Notes under the pieces: model-generated
Databases searched by the model: none
Told to the model about the DNA's origin: nothing
Seen by the model: the letters and a program-made list of their open reading frames with translations, nothing else
In this document: positions 9,096 through 19,421 of the stretch, piece by piece
Numbering within the stretch: the stretch's first letter is position 1
How the letters are laid out: the number at the start of each line of letters is the position of its first letter
Assembly: GCA_016218065.1 (NCBI GenBank)
Contig: JACRFA010000220.1
Span: 1-39,730 of the forward strand
Direction: 5' to 3'
DNA: 39,730 nucleotides
Source: Ignavibacteriota bacterium
GTDB taxonomy: Bacteria; Bacteroidota; Ignavibacteria; UBA10030; UBA6906
Made by a program: the position numbers and the translations under genes

Positions 9096-9959
9096 GTGTC
9101 TCTGACGGGGACCCGGCGTAGGAAAAAATCTCGATCATACGAAATTCTCGTCATCCCGCAAGGTGATGGCGCCGGGACGAAGAGCCTGAAAGCCGGAACG
9201 AACCAGTTTGTGCTGTGGGGGACTCTTGCCTTCGTTGCTTTCTTCCTGATTTTCCTCCTCCTGTTTCGATACACACCGCTCGGAACTCTCGCGGGTGTTG
9301 ACCGATTCGGGGATGATAGTCGAAGACAACGAGATGAAGCTACTGCCGCGCGCATCGAATCGCTGGCAGAGGAAATCGGAGTTCTGAAGAGCTACAATCT
9401 TCAGTTGCGCAAGGCTCTCGGCGAGCGATCGGGCGGAGAAGCATCACAGACAGAATCCGCCGAGAAGAAGACCGAGCCGGTCGTTACACACGCAGACGAT
9501 CAATCGCAAACGACGGGCGAGAATTTTTCGCAGCCCGCGTCGACTCGACCCGCGATGAATACTGAAGGACTGAAGGCAACGTTTCCGCTCTTCAATCCTG
9601 TGCAAGGCGCGGTGACGCAGAGATTCGAACCCGACACGAAACACATAGGACTGGATTTCGCGGCGAAAGAAGGTACGCCGGTGTTTGCGGCCGCTCAAGG
9701 TTACATCCTGTTCTCGGGCTGGACGTTTGAGTTTGGCAACATGATCATTCTCTCGCACGGCAGCGGATACGTAACGGTGTACAAGCACAACAGCAGCCTT
9801 CTCAAAGCAACAGGCTCGATGGTGCGTCGCGGCGATCTTATTGCGTTGGTCGGAAAGACGGGCAGCACAAGTAAAGGTCCGCATTTACATTTTGAAGTTT
9901 GGAAGGATGGCGTTCCCCAGGATCCCGAACGGTTTTTGTTGACCGGCAGGGAATCGTAG
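9096..9959 (+). CDS. M23 family metallopeptidase (LytM-like)
   Basis: GTG start; one TM segment; HIGLDFAAKEGTPVFAAAQGYILFSGW...GNMIILSHGSGYVTVYKHNS...GKTGSTSKGPHLHFEVWKDG. Confidence 0.9.
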   Translation: MSLTGTRRRKKSRSYEILVIPQGDGAGTKSLKAGTNQFVLWGTLAFVAFFLIFLLLFRYTPLGTLAGVDRFGDDSRRQRDEATAARIESLAEEIGVLKSYNLQLRKALGERSGGEASQTESAEKKTEPVVTHADDQSQTTGENFSQPASTRPAMNTEGLKATFPLFNPVQGAVTQRFEPDTKHIGLDFAAKEGTPVFAAAQGYILFSGWTFEFGNMIILSHGSGYVTVYKHNSSLLKATGSMVRRGDLIALVGKTGSTSKGPHLHFEVWKDGVPQDPERFLLTGRES

Positions 9960-10001
9960 CGTTTCGGAACGCCGAACTGCATTTGCACAAAGGAATTCAT
10001 C

Positions 10002-10376
10002 GTGGCAGATAAACAGCAACCAACCGGCGAGCTAACGCTCATAGCAGGCAACACCCTGTTCGAAGGGAAGATCAAAACAGAGGGAAGCATTCGTATCGAC
10101 GGCAAGTTCGTCGGCGAAGTGACGGCGAAAGCCAATGCTGCAGTCGGATCATCCGGCACAATCGAAGGCAACCTGTCGGCGCGCAACGTGACCGTTGCCG
10201 GCAAAATTTCCGGCACTGTACAGGCGACCGAGAAACTTGTTCTCGAATCGAAGAGCATTGTGCAGGGCGACATTCGTGCAGCCCGGCTCGTGGTGGATGA
10301 GGGCGCGACATTCGACGGGCGTTGCGATATGAAGCAGGCAGGCTCGCCGGCGCCATCTGCGCCGAAGAAGGAGTAG
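10002..10376 (+). CDS. Bactofilin (polymer-forming cytoskeletal protein)
   Basis: NTLFEGKIKTEGSIRIDGKFVGEVTAKANAAVGSSGTIEGNLSARNVTVAGKISGTVQATEKLVL is a bactofilin beta-helix. Confidence 0.92.
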   Translation: MADKQQPTGELTLIAGNTLFEGKIKTEGSIRIDGKFVGEVTAKANAAVGSSGTIEGNLSARNVTVAGKISGTVQATEKLVLESKSIVQGDIRAARLVVDEGATFDGRCDMKQAGSPAPSAPKKE

Positions 10377-10423
10377 AGTGTGAGCATGCCGCATCGATCT
10401 GATACTCTTACGGCGGCGGCGAA

Positions 10424-10672
10424 ATGAATCTCGCGAAAGACTTTGGGCCTTTCCTCACGCTGGGTTTACAACTGGCAATCTCCGTCGTTGCCTTTTTCTT
10501 TCTTGGGTATTGGTTGGATGGAAAGCTCGGCACGTGGCCCTGGCTGACGATCATCGGCGCATTTCTCGGAGCAACGGGCGGGCTGATCAAGTTTCTGCGG
10601 GAAGCAATCGCGCTGGGTCGCAAGGCAGACGCGGAGTTCAAGCAACACGAGAAGAGTTCACGTGAAAGTTGA
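10424..10672 (+). CDS. AtpZ/AtpI-family accessory protein
   Basis: 82 aa with two TM segments (GLQLAISVVAFFFLGYWLDGKLGTWPWLTIIGAFLGATGGLIKFLREA) directly upstream of the atp genes. Confidence 0.8.
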   Translation: MNLAKDFGPFLTLGLQLAISVVAFFFLGYWLDGKLGTWPWLTIIGAFLGATGGLIKFLREAIALGRKADAEFKQHEKSSRES

Positions 10673-11039
10673 TACACGCTTTCCGATTCAGGTTGGGATA
10701 ACGTTTGCTTTGGGAATTGTCGTTGCTGTCGTGCTCTCGGTTCTGCTGGAAGCCGAAACGGCTATCGCGGCCGCAGTTGTTGGCGCGGTGCTCAGCACAG
10801 TGAATGTCATCGGCGGCTATCTTGCGATCGAGTACTCCATCGGAAAGTCGCAGGAGACGTTTCTCAAAGCTGTGCTGGGCGGGATGGGAATTCGGATGGC
10901 AATACTGCTCGTGGCTGTCGCTGTGTTGATCAGGTACACGTCGCTCCATACGATTGGGCTTGTCAGCTCGTTGCTCGGTTTCTACGTGGTGTATCTTGCG
11001 TTAGAGGTCTTGTACATTCAAAAAAGAGTTTCTCAATAA
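10662..11039 (+). CDS. ATP synthase I-like membrane protein
   Basis: Four predicted TM segments; position between atpZ-like gene and atpB; overlaps upstream gene by 11 nt. Confidence 0.6.
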   Translation: MKVDTRFPIQVGITFALGIVVAVVLSVLLEAETAIAAAVVGAVLSTVNVIGGYLAIEYSIGKSQETFLKAVLGGMGIRMAILLVAVAVLIRYTSLHTIGLVSSLLGFYVVYLALEVLYIQKRVSQ

Positions 11040-11054
11040 AAACAAGAGTCAACG

Positions 11055-11990
11055 TTGAACTTTCTCGCGTTCTTTACATCAGCTGATACGACGCACGTTG
11101 CTGCGGAAAGCGCCCAGCATGCCGCCGCGGCCGGCGAGCACCACGGCGAGATGTCCGTCTCCGAAATGTTCAAGCATCTGTTCGAGCATGTGCAGGATTC
11201 ACGCGAGCTCGAGTTGCCGTTCATTGGTCATGTTCCTCTGCCGCAATTCGCCCCGATAGAGATTGGCGGCGTCTCACTCGATCTCTCCATCACCAAGCAT
11301 GTCGTCTTCCTTTGGTTTTCCGCCGCTCTCTTGATTTTGCTGATGGTGCTCGCTGCGCGGGCAAACAGGAAGAACCGCGTCCCCACAGGGTGGGGCAACC
11401 TCGTCGAAGTGTTCGTGAAGTTTATCCGCGATGAAATCGTCGTGCCGAATATGGGCGAGGCCGGACTGAAGTACATGCCGTATCTCCTCACGACGTTTTT
11501 CTATATTCTCATTATGAATCTGTTTGGACTCGTCCCCTGGGGTTCGTCGGCGACGGGCAACGTGAGCGTCACGGCCGGACTGGCGATTGTCGCGTTCATC
11601 ATGATTCAGTTCTCGGCCATTCGCGCACAAGGCCTCGGGCACTATCTCGCGCATCTGACGGGCGGCGTGCCCGTGTTTCTCTGGCCCATCATGATTCCCA
11701 TCGAAATTCTCGGACTGTTTACCAAACCCTTCGCACTCTGCATTCGTCTCTTCGCCAACATGACGGGCGGCCATCTGGTGATCGTCTCGCTCTTCGGGCT
11801 GATCTTTCTCTTCAAGTCGTACCTGATCGGCGCGGTGACGACGAGCTTTGTTGTCGCAATCAACTTTCTGGAATTGTTCGTCGCATTTTTGCAGGCCTAC
11901 GTCTTCACGATGCTCACCTCCATTTTTATGGGATTGGGCATTCAGGCGGGACACGCGCCACATGATGAACATGCAGAACATTCTCATTGA
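11055..11990 (+). CDS. atpB: F0F1 ATP synthase subunit a
   Basis: FTKPFALCIRLFANMTGGHLVIVSLFGLIF and ELFVAFLQAYVFTMLTSIFMGLG; TTG start. Confidence 0.95.
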   Translation: MNFLAFFTSADTTHVAAESAQHAAAAGEHHGEMSVSEMFKHLFEHVQDSRELELPFIGHVPLPQFAPIEIGGVSLDLSITKHVVFLWFSAALLILLMVLAARANRKNRVPTGWGNLVEVFVKFIRDEIVVPNMGEAGLKYMPYLLTTFFYILIMNLFGLVPWGSSATGNVSVTAGLAIVAFIMIQFSAIRAQGLGHYLAHLTGGVPVFLWPIMIPIEILGLFTKPFALCIRLFANMTGGHLVIVSLFGLIFLFKSYLIGAVTTSFVVAINFLELFVAFLQAYVFTMLTSIFMGLGIQAGHAPHDEHAEHSH

Positions 11991-12040
11991 ACTCGAATCT
12001 ATCGAAACCACTCACTATCTAAACATCTAGGAGAAACACC

Positions 12041-12271
12041 ATGGAACACCTTGGTTGGGCATATCTGGCAGCAGGAATCGGAGCAGCTCTTACAATCATC
12101 GGCGCCGGTATGGGTATCGGCAAGCTTGCCGCCGCGGCAATGGAAGCAAGCGGTCGCCAGCCGGAAGCAGCCGGAGCAATCCGAACATCGATGATCATTG
12201 CTGCAGCCCTTATTGAAGGTGCAACGTTCTTTTCACTCGTGATCTGCATTCTTCTCGCACTGAAGTCATAA
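12041..12271 (+). CDS. atpE: F0F1 ATP synthase subunit c
   Basis: 76 aa: GIGAALTIIGAGMGIGKLAAAAMEASGRQPEAAGAIRTSMIIAAALIEGATFFSLVICILLAL. Confidence 0.95.
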   Translation: MEHLGWAYLAAGIGAALTIIGAGMGIGKLAAAAMEASGRQPEAAGAIRTSMIIAAALIEGATFFSLVICILLALKS

Positions 12272-12289
12272 TCCTTTAAAGGATTCATC

Positions 12290-12775
12290 ATGTTAGAAAT
12301 CAATCCGGGATTAATATTCTGGACGATCATCACGTTCATTGCCGTGCTGGCGATTCTCAAGAAGGTCGCGTGGAAGCCGCTGTTGACCGCATTAACGTCG
12401 CGTGAAGAGCAGATTCGGACAGCGTTGCAGCAGGCTGAACACGCGCAGACGGAAGCGATGAAGCTCCTCGAAGAAAACAAGCGACACCTTGCACAGGCTG
12501 ATGCGCATGCCCAGCAGGCGATGCGCGAAGGCCGCGAGATGGGCGAGCGACTGCGCGTCGAGATTGTCGAGAAGGCCAACGCGAATGCGCGGGCAATGGT
12601 CGAGCAAGCGAAGGATGAGATTCGCCGCGAGCGCGATGCGGCGCTGACTCAACTGCGCGGCGAAGTGGCCGACCTGGCTGTGATCGCCGCCGGCAAAATC
12701 ATCGACGCGAATCTCGACGTCAACAAGCATCGCCAGCTGGTGGACAACGTGATCAACGAAATCAGACCGAGCTGA
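12290..12775 (+). CDS. atpF: F0F1 ATP synthase subunit b
   Basis: MLEINPGLIFWTIITFIAVLAILKKVAWKPLLTAL followed by a long coiled coil. Confidence 0.95.
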   Translation: MLEINPGLIFWTIITFIAVLAILKKVAWKPLLTALTSREEQIRTALQQAEHAQTEAMKLLEENKRHLAQADAHAQQAMREGREMGERLRVEIVEKANANARAMVEQAKDEIRRERDAALTQLRGEVADLAVIAAGKIIDANLDVNKHRQLVDNVINEIRPS

Positions 12776-12777
12776 CG

Positions 12778-13230
12778 ATGAAGAACACGCGTCTTGCACG
12801 CCGATACGCACAGGCGGTGATGATTGCCGCCGAAGCCTCGAAAGCGATTGACTCAGTCGCAAACGATCTTGATGTGATCAAGCGGGCGTACGAATCGTCG
12901 CGCGATCTCCGGCGCTTTACCGAAAGCCCCATCATTTCGGTCGAGAAGAAGCGCCTGGTTTTTCGCGAACTGTTCTCGCGGCAGGTCACGCCCTTGACGA
13001 TGTCGTTTCTGGAGCTGATCACCGAGAAGCAACGTGAGTCCTCTCTTCTCGAAATCATTGAACAGTATCACGCTCTTCGCGACGCTGCGTACGGCATCAT
13101 CAACATCGATGTCGCGTCGGCAGTGGAGATTTCATCTGACCAAGAAAAAAATCTCTCGCAGAAGCTTGAGCAACACACCAGAAAGAAAGTCCGCGTCCGC
13201 TTTTCACTCGACAAGGCGCTGAAGGGCTGA
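12778..13230 (+). CDS. atpH: F0F1 ATP synthase subunit delta, interrupted by an in-frame TGA (continues in frame to TAG at 13324-13326)
   Basis: RLARRYAQAVMIAAE...RDLRRFTESPIISVEKKR... is AtpH; ORF ends at ALKG-TGA (13228-13230), and the same frame continues LVVKIGDTVLDSSIKRQLELMREQFAHGHLN, the canonical delta C-terminus. Confidence 0.9.
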   Translation: MKNTRLARRYAQAVMIAAEASKAIDSVANDLDVIKRAYESSRDLRRFTESPIISVEKKRLVFRELFSRQVTPLTMSFLELITEKQRESSLLEIIEQYHALRDAAYGIINIDVASAVEISSDQEKNLSQKLEQHTRKKVRVRFSLDKALKG

Positions 13231-13368
13231 CTCGTGGTGAAGATCGGCGACACGGTGTTGGATTCGAGCATCAAGCGGCAACTGGAGTTGATGCGCGAGC
13301 AATTCGCCCACGGGCATTTGAATTAGGGAAACTCTGGATTTCATCATAGAATTACGAAGGCAAACAGC

Positions 13369-14924
<1,556 letters not shown>

Positions 14925-14925
<1 letters not shown>

Positions 14926-15806
14926 TGGCAACGTTACGCGAATTGCGCGGGCGCATTTCGGGCGTCAAGAAAACTCAGAAGATCACGAAGGCGATGAAGA
15001 TGGTCGCCGCAGCGAAACTACGCCGCGCGCAGGCCAACATGATTCAGGCCCGCCCGTACGCGGCAAAGATCAAAGCGCTGCTGCAGCATCTTTCTCTCGG
15101 CACGGACATGACGCAGAATTCGTTGTTCCAGGTCCGACCGGTCAACGCCGTTGCGGTTGTCGTCGTCACAGCCGATCGCGGCTTCTGTGGCGCGTTCAAT
15201 AACAATCTTGTGAAAGCAGCCGAAAAACATATTCTCACCAGCCACAAACCGCTGCTTGACCAAGGCAAGGTGAAAATCTTCGCCGTCGGGAAGAAGGGTT
15301 TTGACTACTTCAACAAGCGCGGCTACTCTCTCGCGGGCAAGTACATCGGCGTGTATAACAACCTCATCTTCAGCGAAGCGCAGACGATCGTGCGCGATGT
15401 GTTGAGCGGCTACGAGAAGGGCGAGTACGATCAGGTCGAGATCATTTCCAATGAGTTCAAGAGCGTCGCGCAATCGAAAATATCGCTCGAACAGTTTCTG
15501 CCGATTGCGCCGCTTGCCTTCGACTCAACGCAGCACAAATCCGTTGACTACATCTACGAGCCATCTCCCGCAGACATTCTGAAGGCGCTCGTGCCGAAGC
15601 ATTTGAATTTTGTCGTGTGGAAAGTTTTGCTGGAGAGCAACGCATCGGAGCAAGGCGCCCGCATGGCGGCAATGGAGAATGCAACGACAAACGCAAACGA
15701 GCTGATCAATACACTTCAGCTTTCGTACAACAAAGCCCGCCAGGCCTCGATTACGAGTGAGCTGCTTGAGATTGTTGGAGGAGCGGAAGCGTTGCAAAAG
15801 GGGTAG
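14925..15806 (+). CDS. atpG: F0F1 ATP synthase subunit gamma
   Basis: MATLRELRGRISGVKKTQKITKAMKMVAAAKLRRAQ; C-terminal YNKARQASITSELLEIVGGAEAL. Confidence 0.96.
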
Positions 15807-15842
15807 GAGAGCGTGTGAGTATGTATAGAGGTTGAGGTCGAG

Positions 15843-15877
15843 AAGCGCCGTTACAATCTGGTTGACGGCGCTTTTTT
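15843..15877 (+). terminator. Rho-independent terminator after atpG
   Basis: 9-bp stem aagcgccgt/acggcgctt, 13-nt loop, T-run. Confidence 0.85.
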
Positions 15878-15922
15878 CATGTCCGAACAAATAGGAAAAT
15901 TTTGGGGGATGCGCAAACACCC

Positions 15923-15952
15923 TTGACTTCCCCCGAGTTACCTTAGTATATT
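15923..15952 (+). promoter_or_regulatory. Candidate sigma70-type promoter upstream of the AraC-like gene
   Basis: TTGACT (15923-15928), 18-nt spacer, TATATT (15947-15952). Confidence 0.5.
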
Positions 15953-16041
15953 CATCACGCGAATTCCCACGTTAGCGATGTTGTTTGACTTGCCGATCAG
16001 TTTCCAAAGCAGCGAAAACCCTGAGGTGGAGGAGTTTGGGT

Positions 16042-16461
16042 ATGATGGATCGTTTCGCTCAAGACCGATGGCTCGACAACAATCTGCTGAGCATTAAAGA
16101 GCAACTTGCCTCTGTTCATCCGCAAAACCGCGAGGTTGACAAGATTCTGACGACAATCCACACGCACCTCTTCGAGGAGGGCCTGAATGTCGTTAGGGTA
16201 AAGGAGCTAAGCGGAATCAGAACCAATAACATCTCCTGCCGATTCAAACGTCTCACCGGATTGGGGATCCATCACTACATCGAAAACAAACGCCTCGAGA
16301 CGGCAAAACTCCTTCTCACGCACACCAAAATTACCGTTGGCGACATTTCGTTCAAGCTCGGCTATTCCTATCAGGAGTCGTTCACGCGCGCCTTTAAGCG
16401 CGTCATCGGACACAGTCCCGCCAGATTTCGGGAGATAAGCTCCACGAAGAGTAATTGTTAA
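16042..16461 (+). CDS. AraC-family helix-turn-helix regulator (short)
   Basis: VRVKELSGIRTNNISCRFKRLTGLGIHHYIENKRLETAKLLLTHTKITVGDISFKLGYSYQESFTRAFKRVIGHSPARFRE is the AraC HTH; start set at 16042 because gaggtggaggag lies just upstream. Confidence 0.8.
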   Translation: MMDRFAQDRWLDNNLLSIKEQLASVHPQNREVDKILTTIHTHLFEEGLNVVRVKELSGIRTNNISCRFKRLTGLGIHHYIENKRLETAKLLLTHTKITVGDISFKLGYSYQESFTRAFKRVIGHSPARFREISSTKSNC

Positions 16462-16798
16462 GATGATTCGTCAATAGGATCGGGAGAGCTTCGAGTATAT
16501 TTCCCGTTACCTTTTGACGTTGAGTATGGAGAGCGGCAGGTGGGCTGCCGAGGCCCGGTTTCCATGGGCAACTCCATGCGACGCATTTTTCCTTATCCTT
16601 TCTTCTCTTGTTGATGTGGGGACGACTCCTGCAATCTAAGCACGCCCGCAAAGGAGGTGGTGTGGAGGACGAAACATCCGATCTGACTTTTAGCTGATAC
16701 AACCCAGTCTCCGGCGCGGTGGGTCGCGGCTCATTTCCGTGCGATCATCCGCGTTGCTCTCGAAATCCATCAAAATCATTAAACAGAGGGAGGTTACC

Positions 16799-18904
16799 AT
16801 GGCTCAGAAAGATCCAACACTTGCAGTGGATTACGCCAGAGAGTTCTCGATCACGGAACGCTCTGTTGAAGAGACGGCGGCAATAGAGTCGGTGCGTGAA
16901 GAATTCCAGGAGGAGCCTGAACAAATCGAGATGGAAGCAACTCAGGCGCCGGCGAAAGCAGCGCCGCCGATTCCGACTCCAATTCCAATACCCATTCCCA
17001 TTCCGATTCCTGTTCGCACGGTCAGCGGCAGGTATCGGGGAACGGCGGGCGTGTATCAACTCGAGCTACGCGTCGATGTTGATCGCACCCGGCCATTGAA
17101 GAAGATCAGCGGCGACTTCTATCAAACCATCGGTGGAACGACAACGTACTTCGGGTCGTGGGTTGTCAACTCGCCGGCGGTGACCGCAACAACGACGAAG
17201 ATCACCATCAAAGGCGCAACGAGCGGAACATTTGCGACAGGCGCACCGATTGTACAGGTGAGCATCATGCGGCGTTCGGCAATTCTTCCGCCGGCCCCGG
17301 CCATCGTGCAATTCTTTACAACCGGAGGCTCGCCCGGTGCGATGTATCTGTGCACATTCGAATCGACGTTGTTCCGTCGAATTCGCATCGAAACGGATCG
17401 CGCATCCGACGTGACCACTCCGATCTTCACGAACTACAATACGGGATCGTTGCCGTCAGGAGGTCCGGCTCGCAATCTGAATGTCGTGAGCGCGTATGCA
17501 GAAGCGGGCATCGAAATGATCCCGACAACGGGGAGCAACGTCATCAACATCGCCGAAGCGGGAACGAACGCCCGATGGAGCAATGCCGAATTGCACAATG
17601 CAATGATGAGGAACTTCACGTTGTGGCGAGATCAACCGCAATGGGCGGTGTGGCAATTCGTTGCCCAACTTCACGACATGGGATCGGGTCTCTACGGAAT
17701 CATGTTCGACCAAGCGGGGAAACAACGACAGGGATGCGCCGTGTTCCACGCGGGCATTGGCGGCACGACCGCCGACAAGCTCCGGCTTCAACTCTACACG
17801 TACGTGCATGAGTTGGGTCATTGCTTCAACTTGCTGCATTCATGGCAGAAGTCGTATGCCGTGCCTCCGTCACCGAATCGTCCGCTGGCTCTCTCGTGGA
17901 TGAACTATCCGTGGTATTATCCCAGCGGAGGGGCGGGCGCATTCTGGAGCAACTTCCCGTTCCAATTCGATGCCGAAGAATTGATGCATCTCCGTCACGG
18001 CTTCCGCAACAAAGTGATCATGGGAGGCAACAACTTCACCGTCGGCTCGGCGCTGGGTCGCGACATTATGGCCGATCCGTTGCGTGATGACTCGCAGTTG
18101 TCATTCAACATCACCACCCATCAGAAATCGTTCGCTCTCGGCGAGCCGGTTGTGCTGCAACTGACATTGGGCACGACGGATGCGCGTTCACACAATGTGC
18201 ATACCTGGCTCCATCCCAACTACGGACTCACCAAAGTCGCAATTCAAAAGCCGGATGGCAAGGTGATTACGTACGAGCCGCTGATCGACCATCTTGTTGG
18301 TTTGCAGGAGCGAGTGATTGGTCGTGATGCGTTGGTGCAGGATAGCGCGTATATTGGATACGGAAAGGACGGATTCTACTTCGACCTGCCGGGCTACTAT
18401 CGCATCAGAGCAGCGTATGCTGCACTGGATGGCTCGGAGGTTCTGTCGGAGATGATCACCGTCCGTGTGCGCTACCCGGTTACGGCGCAGGATGAGGAGC
18501 TGGCCGATATGTTCATGGGCGAGGATCAAGGCGCGCTGCTGTACTTGCTCGGGTCCGATAGCGAGTTCCTGAGCAACGGCAACGCGGTGTTCGATGAAGT
18601 GCTGGCGAAGCATCCGAAGCATCCGCTCACGAATTACGTTCGGCTGCTCAAGGGCGTGAATGCGAGCCGTGACTTCAAGAACATTGTCGATCCGAAAGAA
18701 GGCCAGGTGATCGTTCGTCGCGCATCGCTGGATGAAAGCGCAAAACTCCTGACCGCCGTTGCAGATACCGGCATCGTCGATCCGGTTTCCGTCCGCATGA
18801 GTCTCTCGAAGCTGGCGGAGGCGCAAAGCTCGCACGGCGATGACGAGTCCGCTGCAAAGACGTTCAGCAAACTTTCGTCCATCGGGTTGCGGACAAAGCC
18901 GTGA
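16799..18904 (+). CDS. Metzincin-like zinc metallopeptidase, no obvious signal peptide
   Basis: HELGHCFNLLH matches HExxHxxxxxH; downstream LSWMNYPW could be the Met-turn; gggagg upstream of ATG 16799. N-terminus is acidic and followed by a PIPTPIPIPIPIPIPV linker. Confidence 0.7.
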   Translation: MAQKDPTLAVDYAREFSITERSVEETAAIESVREEFQEEPEQIEMEATQAPAKAAPPIPTPIPIPIPIPIPVRTVSGRYRGTAGVYQLELRVDVDRTRPLKKISGDFYQTIGGTTTYFGSWVVNSPAVTATTTKITIKGATSGTFATGAPIVQVSIMRRSAILPPAPAIVQFFTTGGSPGAMYLCTFESTLFRRIRIETDRASDVTTPIFTNYNTGSLPSGGPARNLNVVSAYAEAGIEMIPTTGSNVINIAEAGTNARWSNAELHNAMMRNFTLWRDQPQWAVWQFVAQLHDMGSGLYGIMFDQAGKQRQGCAVFHAGIGGTTADKLRLQLYTYVHELGHCFNLLHSWQKSYAVPPSPNRPLALSWMNYPWYYPSGGAGAFWSNFPFQFDAEELMHLRHGFRNKVIMGGNNFTVGSALGRDIMADPLRDDSQLSFNITTHQKSFALGEPVVLQLTLGTTDARSHNVHTWLHPNYGLTKVAIQKPDGKVITYEPLIDHLVGLQERVIGRDALVQDSAYIGYGKDGFYFDLPGYYRIRAAYAALDGSEVLSEMITVRVRYPVTAQDEELADMFMGEDQGALLYLLGSDSEFLSNGNAVFDEVLAKHPKHPLTNYVRLLKGVNASRDFKNIVDPKEGQVIVRRASLDESAKLLTAVADTGIVDPVSVRMSLSKLAEAQSSHGDDESAAKTFSKLSSIGLRTKP

Positions 18905-18955
18905 TGTGAGAAGCCACTCATGGCGGTCGGTTGACATCAAAACGCCACGCGTCTT

Positions 18956-18987
18956 TCGTAGGGACGTTCACGAGAACGTCCCTGCGG
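18956..18987. repeat. Palindromic hairpin repeat between the metzincin gene and the next ORF
   Basis: agggacgttc-acga-gaacgtccct: 10 perfect pairs and a 4-nt loop, extended by cg/cg and GT wobble pairs; no T-run. Confidence 0.8.
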
Positions 18988-19038
18988 TAATCTGGAGGAT
19001 TGACCGCCCAGACCATTTAGTGAATACGCGAGAGGAGA

Positions 19039-19338
19039 ATGGTTATGCAGTTGTCAGTCAAACTTCGCGATGGTTTCAGCAACGACTCAGTGACGATCTA
19101 TGTCGATGGGACGGAAGTGTACCGAAAGTCCGGCGTTACGACAGATCTGAGTACCTCCACTGCCGATGTGTTCGAACTTACAATCACTGATACGATTGTG
19201 AAGTTCGAAGTGTCAGTGGCGGGCGGGCCGCCGAAAGCGAAGTACATTCGGATCAGAGAGACTCCGTTTGTCGAAGTCTTGATGATAGGTGGTGATGTTG
19301 AGATCCGCGCTTCGCGCGAAGAAATTCCAATGTTGTAG
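19039..19338 (+). CDS. Hypothetical small beta-rich protein downstream of the metzincin gene
   Basis: 99 aa; gagaggag just upstream of ATG; ends before a terminator hairpin. Confidence 0.65.
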   Translation: MVMQLSVKLRDGFSNDSVTIYVDGTEVYRKSGVTTDLSTSTADVFELTITDTIVKFEVSVAGGPPKAKYIRIRETPFVEVLMIGGDVEIRASREEIPML

Positions 19339-19362
19339 CATTTCAATTTCCTCACACTACAC

Positions 19363-19392
19363 AACAGCCCACTCCGCCTGGAATGGGCTGTT
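19363..19392. terminator. Terminator-like hairpin between convergent genes (19338 + and ftsZ -)
   Basis: aacagccca (19363-19371) / tgggctgtt (19384-19392). Confidence 0.7.
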
Positions 19393-19421
19393 TGCTTTCT
19401 GCGCTCACACCTATCTATCAA

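Noticed and set aside
11274-12011. 245-aa minus-strand ORF
   Set aside because: Antisense to atpB; H/E/R/D-rich shadow translation.
12778-13326. Alternative genetic code or selenocysteine as explanation for the atpH TGA
   Set aside because: TGA ends atpF, the GT9 gene, the CHAT gene and others here, so it is a normal stop; no obvious SECIS-like hairpin was noticed and AtpH is not a known selenoprotein.
16614-16697. Small ORF MWGRLLQSKHARKGGGVEDETSDLTFS upstream of the metzincin gene, considered as a RiPP precursor
   Set aside because: No maturase nearby and no recognised leader/core pattern; too short to support from sequence alone.
16969-17013. Short tandem repeat attcc(a/c/g)at encoding Pro-Ile
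   Set aside because: Best explained as a Pro-rich interdomain linker in the coding sequence rather than a separate repeat element.
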